Source of the DNA: Trichaptum fuscoviolaceum
Taxonomy: Eukaryota > Basidiomycota > Agaricomycetes > Hymenochaetales > Trichaptaceae
Direction of reading: 5' to 3'
Length of the DNA: 64,000 nucleotides
Assembly (NCBI GenBank): GCA_910574455.1
Contig: CAJSYZ010000009.1
Span: 3,427,040 to 3,491,039 of the forward strand
Positions 10,612 through 21,700 of the stretch are shown one piece after another. The translations under genes were made by a program, and so were the position numbers. Numbering within the stretch: position 1 is the stretch's first letter; each line of letters opens with the position of its first letter. Under the pieces are notes generated by a model, which ran no database searches, had not been told where the DNA came from, and saw only the letters and a list, made by a program, of their open reading frames with translations.

Positions 10612-13239
10612 TTAGCCTACGCAATAATCATATATTAGCATGACATTAGAGTTGCCCGTAATAAACTCACCGATGTTGTTTGCGGCTTCACGCCAAGTTG
10701 ATTCCGTCACAACCCGCGTGCTTCGTCTAGTAGCGGGCGGTGTCGGTTTAGGCACGGTCTTTTTCAGGGACTTTGCAGGCGGTTTGGTCTTCGTCTTCGT
10801 CTTCGTCGCCGCGGGCGGCTTGACTTTCGTAGCTGCATTCTTTGCAGGGCGGCCTCTATTACTAAATGTATTAAATTCAAATAGAATGCAATAAATTAAA
10901 TCATACCTCTTTTTCTTCGATGATACGTCGTTCGTTGTCGATGTAAAGTCGGGTTGAGTCATGGGAGGGCCAAGGTCAAGTGTGGCCACTCGAGACGAAA
11001 GCCCAGGCGTGGCTTGCGATGTCGTCGTGCCTGTATAAGAGAATGTAAGCAAGTGATACAAGATAGAGTAATTAATAACATACCCTCAATGAAATCCGAA
11101 GAATCAATGTTCATCTGATCCACATTGTGATCCACATCCATTGCAGAAGCAGAAGCAACCCCCGTGATGACTTGAATCCCACCAATGCTTGTGTGCGACT
11201 CGACGACAGCATTGTTGGCTACACTTGGGGTTGGCGGGGCCGCACTTGCGCCCGTAGACAGCACACGGACATCATGGTCTTCGGTTGCGGAAACAGGTGC
11301 CTTGTCGAGTTCTATGGGAACGGGAGCTGCGTCGGAAGCAGGGGCTGTGACTGCGACGGGGACTGCGACTGCGTCAGATGCAGGGACTGCGGAAGCGTCG
11401 GCAATAGGGACTGCGTCAGATGCAGCTGCGTCGGCAACAGGGACTGCAACTGCTGCTGCAAGCTCATCTACTAACACATATCAGAGGTGTTGCGAACAAA
11501 TGAATATGTTACGAACCTTGGTATAGTTTTGCAGTTGCGTAGTTTGCCCAAGTATCACCTATGTTGTGCAGCTTGAATACACTTGAGGTGGTATACTCGG
11601 CCTCAACAGTACTGACTGCCAAACTATATGCTTGTGTCAGTAGCTGAAGCGACAACGAAACAGACAGCTTACCTGTGGACAATAGGTCCAGTAGGGCCCT
11701 TCAGTGCATATTGCAAGTGAATCATCCCCTCACCGACTTTTGATCTACCTCGGCCCAACAAGGCGACGGCAATCTTTTGCAAGACATCCGTCAGGTGAGT
11801 CTGGTTTCTATTAAGTATTGTTAGCATACAGTATCAACGAATATGAGAGTACGTACTCGAAGATCACTTGATCAGGAACATGGTCGTCGAAAAATGCCTT
11901 GTTCTCAGCATTTATCGCTGCAGCCTCCACTTCGTACTCCTTGCGCTTTTCGTCGGACAATCTATTAAACATATCAGATCGAATGCGTTGGCGCTCGCTA
12001 GCAGTCTTCGAGGGGTCGCCGATGTCCTCCATGCGGACTGCGAGTACCTCGGCAATTTCGTCTTGATAATCGACACAGAAAACGGCGAACGGTGTCGCCT
12101 TCGTGGGTTTCGGTGCTCTACCGAATAGCTCGGCCAGGACTGCTGCGTCCGCGCTGTTCACATCGATGCCCAGGGAGTCGGTCGATGTCGTGAATATGCC
12201 GCGGCGCGCAAGCTTCGTCTTCCGTTGCGCATCCGACATTGCCTGGTTCCAGAAGTAGCGGTTGAGACGCTGGCAAAAAAGTCATGTCAGTTAAAGGAGA
12301 TGAATTGACGAAGACAACTCACCTGCGTCAGCTCGCTCACGTTGTACGATGGGCCCAAATCGTCTGCAAATCGAATCACAAATTCGGTCAGCGCCGTGGC
12401 AAAGAACGTGCGGCGAAGGGTATTTTTCCTGCGCGTTGGGAGCGCTAGGAATGTAGGCACCATCGACTGCAGGAAATCAACCTGCGGGCCAGTAAAGCAC
12501 ATCACTGGGCGCCCAGTCTGGAGAGGTCGGAGAGGGGCCGGACGCGCCTTCGGCGAGCCATGCAGAGGGGATCTAGCGCGCAAAAGCATGGTGGACAGGT
12601 GAATCGCGCGAAGACAAGAAGAAACAAAAAAGGGGGTGGGGTGGGGGGCGGAGATGGAGGACAGGCTGCTCTACTTACGACTTTTAAATATCTCGAATCC
12701 CCCAACCTTCCGTCTATCGGCCCCAGTCCCGGTAGAACCTCGTACACAGGCATACGCGCCCGCGATGGCTTCAGACGCGCCAGTCATCTGTAATTACCCA
12801 AATATTGAATTGTAGTTAAGAAGAAAAAAACCAAATGACTTAGCCAAGGATTCAAGCTCATCGGACCCCTCGCCTTCGTCACACAACATGCCAGTAAGCG
12901 CTATCACTATATTCTAGATAAATTGTGGTTGAGAGGGAAAAAATACGAATGAATTACCCTATAGTATCAAGCTCATCGGACACCTTGCCTTCGTCACCTA
13001 ATCTGCCAGTAAGCGCTGCCAGTCGTCTCTCGACTAGCTTCCCTAGCTCATCGGATTCTCTTTTTTCCACTAATTTAGCTTGCATGTGATTGCTTTAGCA
13101 TTCAGGAACTAACTTGGCGTGCACAGCATTGCATCGGAAGCATAAAGAATAGAATTGGAGTTAGTTGCGCAATGTTAGACCATTGTCATGAACAGCTTAC
13201 ATTTTCGCCTTCTACTTCGTCTGACATAGACGAAGACAT
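10612..13239 (-). CDS. HMG-box-like / AT-hook-like nuclear protein, multi-exon KDZ cargo gene
   Basis: The proposed start (13239) reads MSSSMSDEVEGEN, followed by short acidic exons. Two of these (about 13040-12960 and 12910-12840) are tandem copies encoding ALTG.L.DEG..SDEL. The next exons encode FTGPQVDFLQSMVPTFLAL (about 12510) and YNVSELTQ-RLNRYFWNQ. An HMG-box-like segment (PFAVFCVDYQDEI .. MFNRLSDEKRKEYEVEA) lies at 12,090-11,910. An Ala/Val/Asp-rich linker follows (11,470-11,090). The C-terminus is basic with GRPAKNAATKVKPP, an AT-hook-like motif. The mix suggests a chromatin or DNA-binding protein, possibly acting on element DNA. The HMG-box match is partial and the function is inferred. 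Confidence 0.55.
12841..13035 (-). repeat. Tandemly duplicated small exon, period about 115 bp
   Basis: AAGCTCATCGGAC...CCTTCGTCAC and CCAGTAAGCGCT recur at 12,854 and 12,969. On the minus strand both copies encode an acidic ALTG..CDEG/GDEG..SDEL peptide, so the duplication lengthens the acidic N-terminus of the gene. Confidence 0.6.
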
Positions 13240-13733
13240 GTGGCAAGGTGGCAAGACTTAGGTCCCATTGTTTGATAGTGAAGAAAGAATCATTTATTCT
13301 TTTTTACGGAGCGAATTAGTGTCACAAAAGTACCCGAAATTCAAATTCACTCACCCAATGGTTTCAGAATACATTCATGTACATTGTGTACCTGACAGGA
13401 TAAATATTTTTAGTGTGCGGTCAAAGAGATAGACGTAGACGACTTTACTCAATAAGGTACTGGATAGATCCCGGTGACTTCTTGCCCCGGATTTTTTAAC
13501 TCTATTGCGAGTTTCGAATTACTCTTTGGCGATCATTCATCACAACTAATTGAAAGATTTGACAGCACTGCATTAAGGGTAGTTACTAATTACAGGAAAT
13601 GGTGCCGAAAATCGAGAAAAGTGGAAGAAATTTTTGGGAAAGGATCGAAGACGGCGTATTACACGAGGGAAGTACAGTAACGGAAGAGTGTAATTCATCG
13701 AGAGAAACTGAAGTGCATTGCATGACATGAATG
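13240..13733. other. Intergenic stretch, no gene recognised
   Basis: AT-rich sequence between the 3' end of one minus-strand gene (13,734) and the start of the next (13,239). A short plus-strand open stretch (13,474-13,680) shows no recognisable domain. Likely promoter and 3' UTR sequence. Confidence 0.5.
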
Positions 13734-16205
13734 TCAATCAAGGGTTATTGGGTGCTCAGCGCAATCACCAAGCCCGACATACGGATTAGCTTCGACGTCC
13801 GAGTCCGTCAAAGATATCATACTGTCCTCATCCGACTCGACCTTTGTACCATCGTCAACGGAGACAGCAATGGATGATGTCTCTGCCTTCTTCGTCCCTA
13901 GAGCTCCCTCCACCTTGTCCATCTCTTCAGCTGACATAGCCGCTTCGTTGATCTCTGACATCGAGTCACCCTCCATATCTGAATCAGACTCGCCATCGTC
14001 GTCTGTATTGCTGGTGGATAGACTTTCGCTGCCTGACTCGTACACATCGAGTGCCGGATAGTAGTCGTCGTCGCTTGTCGTGATGCTGACGTCGCTGACA
14101 ATGAAGTCGGAGACACCATCATCAAAGCCATCGTCTGAGCTATCTTCATCATCAGAATGGGGCGGAGAAGACAATGGGGTCAAAGTCGGAGGCTGGCGGT
14201 AGGGCATGACACGGGTGCACCTGCAGGTGTACCCGGATCCGTGAAGCGCAGGTACCTGCGCAAAAAAACTGATACCTGGATCCGACCCGGAACCGTGGGA
14301 AACGGATCCGGGTCTACCTGGACCCGTTACCTGCAGGTTTTGCAGGTACCTGATAGGACCTGCAGGTAATAACAGTAAGTAATGTAATAATAAGATAAAG
14401 TATTTGAAGAACATACCATCTGTGTTTCTGAGGAGTCCTGCATGGCCCGAGCTTCGAACGAGCCACGTCGTCCTGCAAGACAAGGTGTTTGCGTCCTCAT
14501 CAGATTGTGTGCGGTTGTGACGAGGTGCCTACAGGCGTCAACCGCATTGACAGCGCGGTAAGGCATAGGCGCAGGCGTCGACCGCGTCGACCGCGAAGTA
14601 AAGCCTAGTGCGCAAGTTCGCAGGCTCCTGAAGCGAAGGAACATGGTGATAGTGAGAGGATCGCCACGCTGCAAGTCAATGAGTAAGGTATTATCAACAA
14701 CATGAGAATAACCAGAACCACTCACGACCATTGCACGAGAATGATGTACATTCCCTGTGCCCCGGAATACTGCTCCTGTCATAGCACAGGCGATCTTCAG
14801 ACATGGTAACATAGGGTGCTTATCGCCTTCATCCCAACACTGAACCGTAACCACTGCCAGCTTCTCCAGTTCCTTCACACTGTTGCTCGTTACGCGCAGA
14901 GAAGCAACCCGGAAACTGAGAAGTTCAAGCGTCCGATGCCTGCCAGGAGCTGTTTGAAAGCGAGAGGTGATGGAAAGAGGTTTTCGACCTTGAATTCCCG
15001 TAAGCGATTGCAGGTGTGTGTGGAAGCACTCCCGCAGCTGTCCAGCACGTCGGGGTAGAAAGCGATTCCAAAGACGAGCCATATTGTCGCAAGAGATGGT
15101 TCAGTAGCTCAGGCGCCGGTTCCCATTCCAACTCCAAAAGCGCAGTGACTGCGAAGAGTTTCGCAGCAGCCAGTCAATGAAGTCCATCTTCGGGCGAGCC
15201 TGTTCAGCCTGACCTTTGTGAGGCGGCATGAGTGCAGACGATGGCGAGTGTTGCGGTTGCCGGACGAGCAGCATGTCGAGGGCGACAAGCGGCTGTGGTC
15301 TCGCGGTCTCGCGAAGAGAGCGCGGCGGGCGGGAGGGCGCTGACAAGCGCGTAGTTGGTGAGGAGGCGGTCATGGCAGCCGTTGTCGTCGTAGTAGGCAG
15401 CTTCGAGGATGGCGAAGAGGACGGCACATGTCGAGTAGAATGTAGAAAAGTAATGGTACATCGTTGCGTTCGTCGCACTCAAGATGAGTGCACGTGATTT
15501 ACCGGGTACTTGCAGGTACCCGGCCAGGTACCTGGGCAAAAAAAATCCAAACCTGGATCCGCAGGTAAGCGTGGGAACCAGGTACCTGCGCACAGGTGCA
15601 CCTGGAACCGCAGGTATTTGAGCGCAGGTACCTGCAGGTACCCACGGATGACCTGCACCCGTGTCATGCTCTAGCTGGCGGCAAGGAGGGAAAGGCAGTG
15701 GTGATGTCGCCGCTGCGCTAGGCAACGAATCCATCAAGTCATTGAGACTTCGCAGCATTTCGGCGCTGGACACCTCCCCGTCCACCTGTTTCGGATTGCC
15801 TGCGTAAATCAATACGAGCTTCGAAATAAGTTCGCGACGCTCTTGTTGGAGAAGCTGGAATTGAAAGGGTTTTGCCTCTGTCGCAGGCTTGGAATCACAC
15901 TATACGTCGACGAAGTCAGATCTTTCGCTTCCGTCACATAGTCAATCAGAACTTACTACAAAGTATATGATACCCAAGTTGGCGAAGCGGATGGCGCCGA
16001 CTGACACAATGAGGCTGTGTGAACCGTTGTCACAAGTACATTCGGCGACCTCACGTTCGAACGAACGACGGAGTAGGTCAAGTATGGGCTCGACCGCGTC
16101 GAATGCAGCCATTGCGATCTCTATACTGCGTCCTTCGCCCGTGAAGCTCACCTCAGGCAAAAGCTGTAGCCCGCGGCGCTGAAGTCGTATAGCACCCACA
16201 CGCAT
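13734..16205 (-). CDS. Cargo protein of unknown function (paralogue of 16,507-17,182), interrupted by a hAT-like element
   Basis: It starts MRVGAIRLQRRGLQLLPE at 16205. Exon 1 has FDAVEPILDLLRRSF, a C-x-C pair and HSLIVSVGAIRFANLGI. After an intron near 15,940-15,890 come LLQQERRELISKLVLIYAG and GEVSSAEMLRSLNDLMDSL. The C-terminus (14,199-13,734) is very acidic, with SDDEDSSDDGFDDG and many Ser/Asp runs. The coding sequence is cut at 15,681/14,199 by a 1,474-bp hAT-like element. Removing that element and one copy of its 8-bp target duplication joins PCRQ to PPTLTPL in frame, so the gene was open before insertion. The domain plan matches the neighbouring gene, indicating tandem duplication. 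No known domain recognised. Confidence 0.6.
14200..15673 (-). mobile_element. Non-autonomous hAT-like element 1 (1,474 bp) with captured F-box/LRR-like fragment
   Basis: The ends read TAGGGCATGACACGGG and, inverted, TAGAGCATGACACGGG. The flanking 8-bp direct repeats are GCTGGCGG (14192-14199 and 15674-15681). About 150-180 bp at each end are packed with CAGGTACCTG and ACCTGCAGGT palindromes. No transposase is encoded. On the minus strand the interior encodes DRLLTNYALVSA (F-box-like) and, at about 15,190-14,800, FIDWLLRNSSQSLRF, LEWEPAPELLNHLLRQYGSS and SFRVASLRVTSNSVKELEKL. This looks like basidiomycete F-box/LRR proteins and suggests a transduplicated gene fragment. Confidence 0.78.
15674..15681. 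repeat. Target site duplication of hAT-like element 1
   Basis: GCTGGCGG directly follows the element and is identical to 14192-14199. Confidence 0.85.
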
Positions 16206-16506
16206 AGTCCAGAGATTCAGACGAGACGGCAGCAAAGGAAAGGATAGAGGGGAGGGTGAGCAAAGCGATCTGTCGTGCCATTTGTATTATGGCTTACCTC
16301 TATTCATTTGCCTTGTCCAGGGTCGGGCACTTGCTAGGTGACTAAAGAGTTGATTTGGGAATTTCAGAAAATAATTGAGTAGAGATCCGTAGCAACATAC
16401 CCATCGCGAAAAATTTCCCGGGACATTAAGTATCAAGCTAGAGTAGAAATCCGAGTAAATTCAATTAGAATTGAAGTGAAAAAATAGTAAGCTAGTCTAC
16501 GAACAT

Positions 16507-17182
16507 CTACTGTGCCATATCATCATCGAATTCTGATTCGGCTTCATTATAGTCAAGTGAGGTCCAACTTTCATTGTCGCTCACGTCGCCGTCGTAAGCA
16601 CTTGTCTCAGCTCCGACCCTTCCGGTATTCTCCGCCATAAGAATGTTAGGGGGATTCGGCGGCATCAACTCGGGCGCGTACCGTCGAGGTTCAGGAGGAC
16701 CCCCCAACGACGCAAGCAAATGGTTGAGACGCCCTAACATTTCTGCGTTCGGTAATTCCCCGGGTATCGCTGTGGGGTTCAATTGGTACAATCGAACAAG
16801 ACCGGCCACAAGACGCTGGCGTCTGACCTGCGCAAGCTGGCGAGAAAAGAGTGTTTCGTTTGATGTTAATGGCGAGTCGACCATGCACTGTATATCACGC
16901 GTTAATGTCGCATACAATATACTCCTATAATGTACTTACTATCATGTAAAGTAATCCCATTTGACGGAAAGTGACTTCTCCGCTCGACATGATAATGATA
17001 TGGCGTCCGTTGCACGGACAATGGGCCGATTGCGTGTAGAACGCCCTTCGAAATCGATAAAACGTGATCTCGTCCATGAGCGCGTCGAAACACGCGTATG
17101 CAATGTAATCATTCGCGCCGGGTAGGATCCGAATGGCAGGCATGACTTGCAAGACACTGCGCGTTACTGTAATGGATTCCAT
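16507..17182 (-). CDS. Two-exon cargo protein of unknown function, paralogue of the gene at 13,734-16,205
   Basis: It starts MESITVTRSVLQVMPAIRI at 17182. Exon 1 has FDALMDEITFYRFRRAF, CPCNGRHIIIMSSGEVTF and GLLYMI. An intron of about 59 nt (GTAAGT..CAG, about 16,943-16,885) joins to CMVDSPLTSNETLF. Exon 2 has RRQRLVAGLVRLYQLNP and GELPNAEMLGRLNHLLASL, then an acidic tail ending FDDDMAQ at 16507. Residue pattern and exon layout match the downstream neighbour, so the two arose by tandem duplication inside the KDZ element. The paired Cys motif could bind metal. Function unknown. Confidence 0.6.
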
Positions 17183-17397
17183 GTTAATGGTGAGGTGAGG
17201 AAGTGTAGAGACTAAAGGCTTACGGAGAAAGGTCGCGCCCTATACACATTTATGAGTCCCGTGTCGTATCTCGCTTATGGTGGACCCTTGTTTACCAAGA
17301 CAGTCACCTATTCAAATGTCAGTGAATGTATTGAACGGCCTCTAATTTCGTAACTTACGTTGTCCTAAACAGCCTCGGCGTTCAGACCTCCACCGCA

Positions 17398-18333
17398 TTA
17401 CACTGCACTGTTACGCAAAGTCGAAACCAGAGGGTCAAGGAGGGGATCAGACGTGTCCTCAGACTGCGTCCGGGTGGCCTCAGCCGCAGGAAGGGGATGG
17501 ACGCTGTCCTCAGACTGCGTCCGGGTGGCCTCAGCCGCAGGAAGGGGATGGACGCTGTCCTCAGACTGCGTCCGGGTGGCCTCAGCCGCAGGAAGGGGAT
17601 GGACGCTGTCCTCAGACTGCGTCCGGGTGGCCTCAGCCGCAGGAAGGGGATGGACACTGTCCTTAGACTGCATCCGGGTGGCCTCAGCCGCAGGAAGGGG
17701 ATGGACGCTGTCCTCAGACTGCATCCGGGTGGCCTCAGCCGCAGGAGGGGATGGACACTGTCCTTAGACTGCGTCCGGGTGGCCTCAGCCGCAGGAAGGG
17801 GATGGACACTGTCCTTAGACTGCATCCGGGTGGCCTCAGCCGCAGGAAGGGGATGGACGCTGTCCTCAGACTGCATCCGGGTGGCCTCAGCCGCAGGAAG
17901 GGGATGGACACTGTCCTTAGACTGCGTCCGGGTGGCCTCAGCCGCAGGAAGGGGATGGACACTGTCCTTAGACTGCATCCGGGTGGCCTCAGCCGCAGGA
18001 AGGGTTTGCTGAATGGAATAGTACGTCAATATGAATTGCAAAAGATCGCATAGTCAAGATCACTCTCCTTTCCAGTGCATATACTCTCATACATCTCTTT
18101 CTTGTACCTTATGTCGACTCGTGAACTCGCACATGAATCCATCCACTTTACGAGCATCTGCCTATGTCTTACAACAACTCGGACATCACTGAGAGAGTTT
18201 GCATTTCTTCCTTTGCCGCAAATGTAACAGGCGGAATACACCTAGTTTGTGAAAGGTATGCATCAGTCTTTGAGTCGATCCACACAAAAGGTAGATTGAC
18301 TTACTAATTTGTAAGTAGAGTTGGCGCTCTGTC
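17398..18333 (-). CDS. Uncertain gene containing a 17-residue coding minisatellite
   Basis: On the minus strand a 51-bp repeat encodes tandem copies of PAAEATR(T/M)QS(E/K)DSVHPL. One repeat copy lacks a base (near 17,744), so the first part lies in one frame and the last part, ending VSTLRNSAV at 17398, in another. A possible first exon is MTERQLYLQI (18333), with a further exon around 18,240-18,180. Exon structure upstream of the repeat is unclear and no known domain is visible. The position between two cargo genes, on the same strand, favours a real gene whose repeat has recently slipped. Confidence 0.35.
17455..18004. repeat. 51-bp minisatellite, about 11 copies
   Basis: Unit of 51 bp (CGTCCGGGTGGCCTCAGCCG.. 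and GGATGGAC(G/A)CTGTCCT..) repeated nearly identically, with a few recurrent C/T and G/A variants (CGTCC/CATCC, TCCTCAG/TCCTTAG). One copy is a base shorter, so the frame is not kept throughout. Confidence 0.92.
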
Positions 18334-18729
18334 ATTAAGTTGATGAGTTCAATGTCTTCAGGTCACAAATGAAATTCCAGATAACAAGAGTGCATTGAGC
18401 GTATCTACAACACATACAAGAAATTCTACTAAATATTACAATAATTTACATGCATGAAGTCCAAGGTACTATGTGTCCACAATGTTCGAATAGTAGAAAT
18501 GAATGGAATGAAGGAAGGAAGAGGGCAAAGTGTAACGAGGGTGGGACTGAGACGTCACGGGTAAACGAGTGACTACGGCGGCGCATATGGACCGAACCGC
18601 GTGTGCGGCTTGAGACGCCGAGGAATGCGAGTGGATCAAGGTCCTCGTCCTTGTTTGAAGTGTCGAAACGTGCATCCAAAACGAATAGGAACGGACGTCG
18701 AGCTGCGTTGATCGAAATCCGGCATGAAG
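18334..18729. other. Gap without a convincing gene
   Basis: Downstream of the Spt5-like stop at 18,730. A minus-strand open stretch (18,446-18,679) shows no known motif and probably lies in the 3' UTR. Confidence 0.4.
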
Positions 18730-21700
18730 TCAGTAGTTCGGGTAATAGTCGATGAACTTCAGGAGCTTGGGATCAGGGTCGAGCTCGTTCTCGGGGAGTC
18801 TCGCGATAGATCTCTCCGCGTGCTGCTCCTCGGGTACCTCCTCGACCTTCGTCACTTCATTAACCTTGACGAAGATTGTCGGTGCTCTCCCTACGAAAGG
18901 ATCCCGCTTTGCCTTGAATCCAGTGATGACGCCCTTATTGCGGACGATCTCCGTGATCTTGACTAGCTGCTTCCTGTGCTCACCACGCACTACATACGCC
19001 ATGCTTTTGATGCCCGGTCGATGGACGTCAATCTCAGTCGGACAGGCGTCGAAGTCCGCATCCTTCCTGCCGTTCTTGCAATTGAACTTCATAGGCGCAC
19101 TAAACGCGACGTAGTCCGGTCCTTCCGCGGTTGACCTCATATGCGGTGCAAGCTCGGGAAGCGTCCAACATGCTTGACCCGCAACTGCACCGTTCTTGGG
19201 GGATACGACAGTCGCAAAGACCTTGTATTGCCGTAGAATGGGCAGCAAGGTGTGCGCCCAAAGCCATACCGCCGACGTATCTGGGTCTAATAGTCTTTTG
19301 TTAGTACTTCATTTCGTACGTCTTACATAGCAGGAACTCACCTGGGACTTCTTGTCTAGGTGGTGCAGGGACGACAACGTTCTCAAACGCCTCCTTCAAA
19401 GTGACCGGTGCTTCCGTCTCCGTATCGCGATTCGCCAGGAAGACACTGGCAACCTCAGTCGCTTGCAGACAGGCCGGACTGGGCTTGGAGGCGTCGAGGT
19501 ACAGCATGGACTCCCTACACAAACGTCGTCAGCACAAATCATAGCGCATATATGAGACGCTCTATTGGAACTCACAGATTCACGGCATCCCTTAACTGCA
19601 CCTTATGCTTCACCTGACTCCCGTCGAATACCACAGTCGCCGACTTCGACCCAACGCCAATCGCACGTCCAATGCGACCCTTTCCCGAGCCCTCCAGAAC
19701 ATACACATCTTTGTCGACGAAGGATCTCACCAATTCGTCGTCATCCGCCAGTCCCCACGTGCGCGCGTACTTTCGACTTTCTGCCGTTAACTCGGCCTCG
19801 GTGCGGAGTCGACGACTCGACGGGTACTGAATGGGTGCTGCCGATCTCTCGACGAGTCCGTGATGGATGTCATAGATCTACATTGAATATTAGAACTGTA
19901 ATCTATTGCATTGGATATACAATACGTACCATTTGCCTGACATCACGGTTAGCCACCGTCAAGTACGGCCCGTCGATAGCCCCAACTGCCCCTGATCGCC
20001 CAGCCTCCGGACCCAGCCTGATCGTCACCCACTCACCCATCTCGAACAACCGTTCGAAGTCACCGGCCTCCACCTCCTCAAGAGCCTTGCCATCGGTATC
20101 CCAATCGAGCTGAACGGTGAACGTCGACGTAGACGACGATATGATTGTGCCGGTACTATTTTTTTTGGTCCGGACACGATCTCCTACTCGAGTATATGCG
20201 CCATTCGTGACGCGGATCGCGGTCTGGCTGACGCCGATATATGGAGCCACCTCCTCCGGCGAAGGTCGAAGAATAGGCTTCACTGCATGTATGCCGAATA
20301 CGTGCAGTCTCTCGAACCCGTGTTCAAACGTTCTGCCCAAAAACGTCCACTTCTAGAGCATGACACGGGTGCAGGTCATCCGTGGGTACCTGCAGGTACC
20401 TGCGCTCAAATACCTGCGGTTCCAGGTGCACCTGTGCGCAGGTACCTGGTTCCCACGCTTACCTGCGGATCCAGGTTTGGATTTTTTTTGCCCAGGTACC
20501 TGGCCGGGTACCTGCGGGTAGTACCCGGTAAATCACGTGCACTCATCTTGAGTGCAACGAACGCAACGATGTACCATTACTTTTCTACATTCTACTCGAC
20601 ATGTGCCGTCCTCTTCGCCATCCTCGAAGCCGCCTACTACGACGACATCGTGCGCTATGACCGCCTCCTCACCAACTGCGCGCTTGTCAGCGCCTTCCCG
20701 CCCGTCGCGCTCTCTTCGCGAGACCGCGAGACCGCAGCCGCATGTCGCCCTCGACATGCTGCTCGTCCGGCAACCGCAACACCCACCGTCGTCTGCGCTC
20801 ATGAAGCCGTGCCACAAGCGGTACGCATCGTCAGCCAACTTCCACCGTCGTAACCCCTTATTATACTTGATTTGTATGCCCTGCCAACTTCGATAACGAC
20901 CTCGAGCCCGATGACCGCCTCCACGCTGACTGCGCGCTCATCAGCGCCCACCCGTCCGTCACTCTGCACTTAGAGACTGCCTGCAAGTCCTTCAAGCTCG
21001 CCCGCGCGGTTGACACCAAGAGAGGGGGGGGGGACCGCAAGCTCGGCGAAGATTGAATTGAAATTCAGTACTGCAGAGGTTGAATCGGTGAACAGGTATG
21101 TTCTTTCTTCTTTTTCTTCTTTTTGTTTTTGTGCTAATCTCTGTGTTCTTTTTACTTGCCGTCCTCGACATGCTGCTCATCCAGCAACCGCAACACCCAC
21201 CATCGACTGCACTCTTCCGCCCAAGAAGTAGTGCGCGTCGTCAGCCAACTTCCACCATCGCAATCCCTCAGCGCCCGCCGCCGTCGTCCAGGTCGCCCCG
21301 AACAGGACGCCAACATTCTGGAAGCGAGCGTGCTGAATGTGAGCGTGAACGCGAACGCGAACGCACGCGCGCATTAGCCCAGCCATCTTCAATACCGCAT
21401 CCTCAAGAAGCCCTAAACTCGCTCGAAGCTCAGATGGCAAAACTCACGTTCATAAGGCGAAAGCTGGAGTCACGCTTGGAACAGGCAGTACAAGGTGGAA
21501 AGGTACGTTCAACCAACCTCCTACTAGTATTATACATGTGCTAAAGTCGGGTGTTCATGTTCGTCTGTTTTTTTTCGAATGTGATTGCGCAGAATGTCGT
21601 CAAAACTCCGTGTTAGACATGCGCGCCAGGCGTCCCCTTCTCCCATCTCATTCTCCGAGCAGGCATCGAAGACCGCGTACCTACGACCAAACCCACTCCT

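Noticed and set aside
15204..15812. A single protein-coding gene spanning the junction of hAT-like element 1 and the cargo gene
   Set aside because: The open frame crosses the element terminus and includes the palindromic TIR, so it is a chimera made by insertion.
17455..18004. CRISPR-like array
   Set aside because: The 51-bp units are directly adjacent with no unique spacers, in a fungal genome.
17453..18053. Long plus-strand open frames over the 51-bp repeat
   Set aside because: They arise because the unit length is divisible by three, so several frames stay open. The minus-strand peptide (AAEATR.QS.DSVHPL) has the more protein-like composition and fits neighbouring gene orientation.
21098..21544. 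Membrane protein gene in hAT-like element 2
   Set aside because: The hydrophobic start is a translated pyrimidine-rich intron-like run, and the frame crosses repeated segments of the element.
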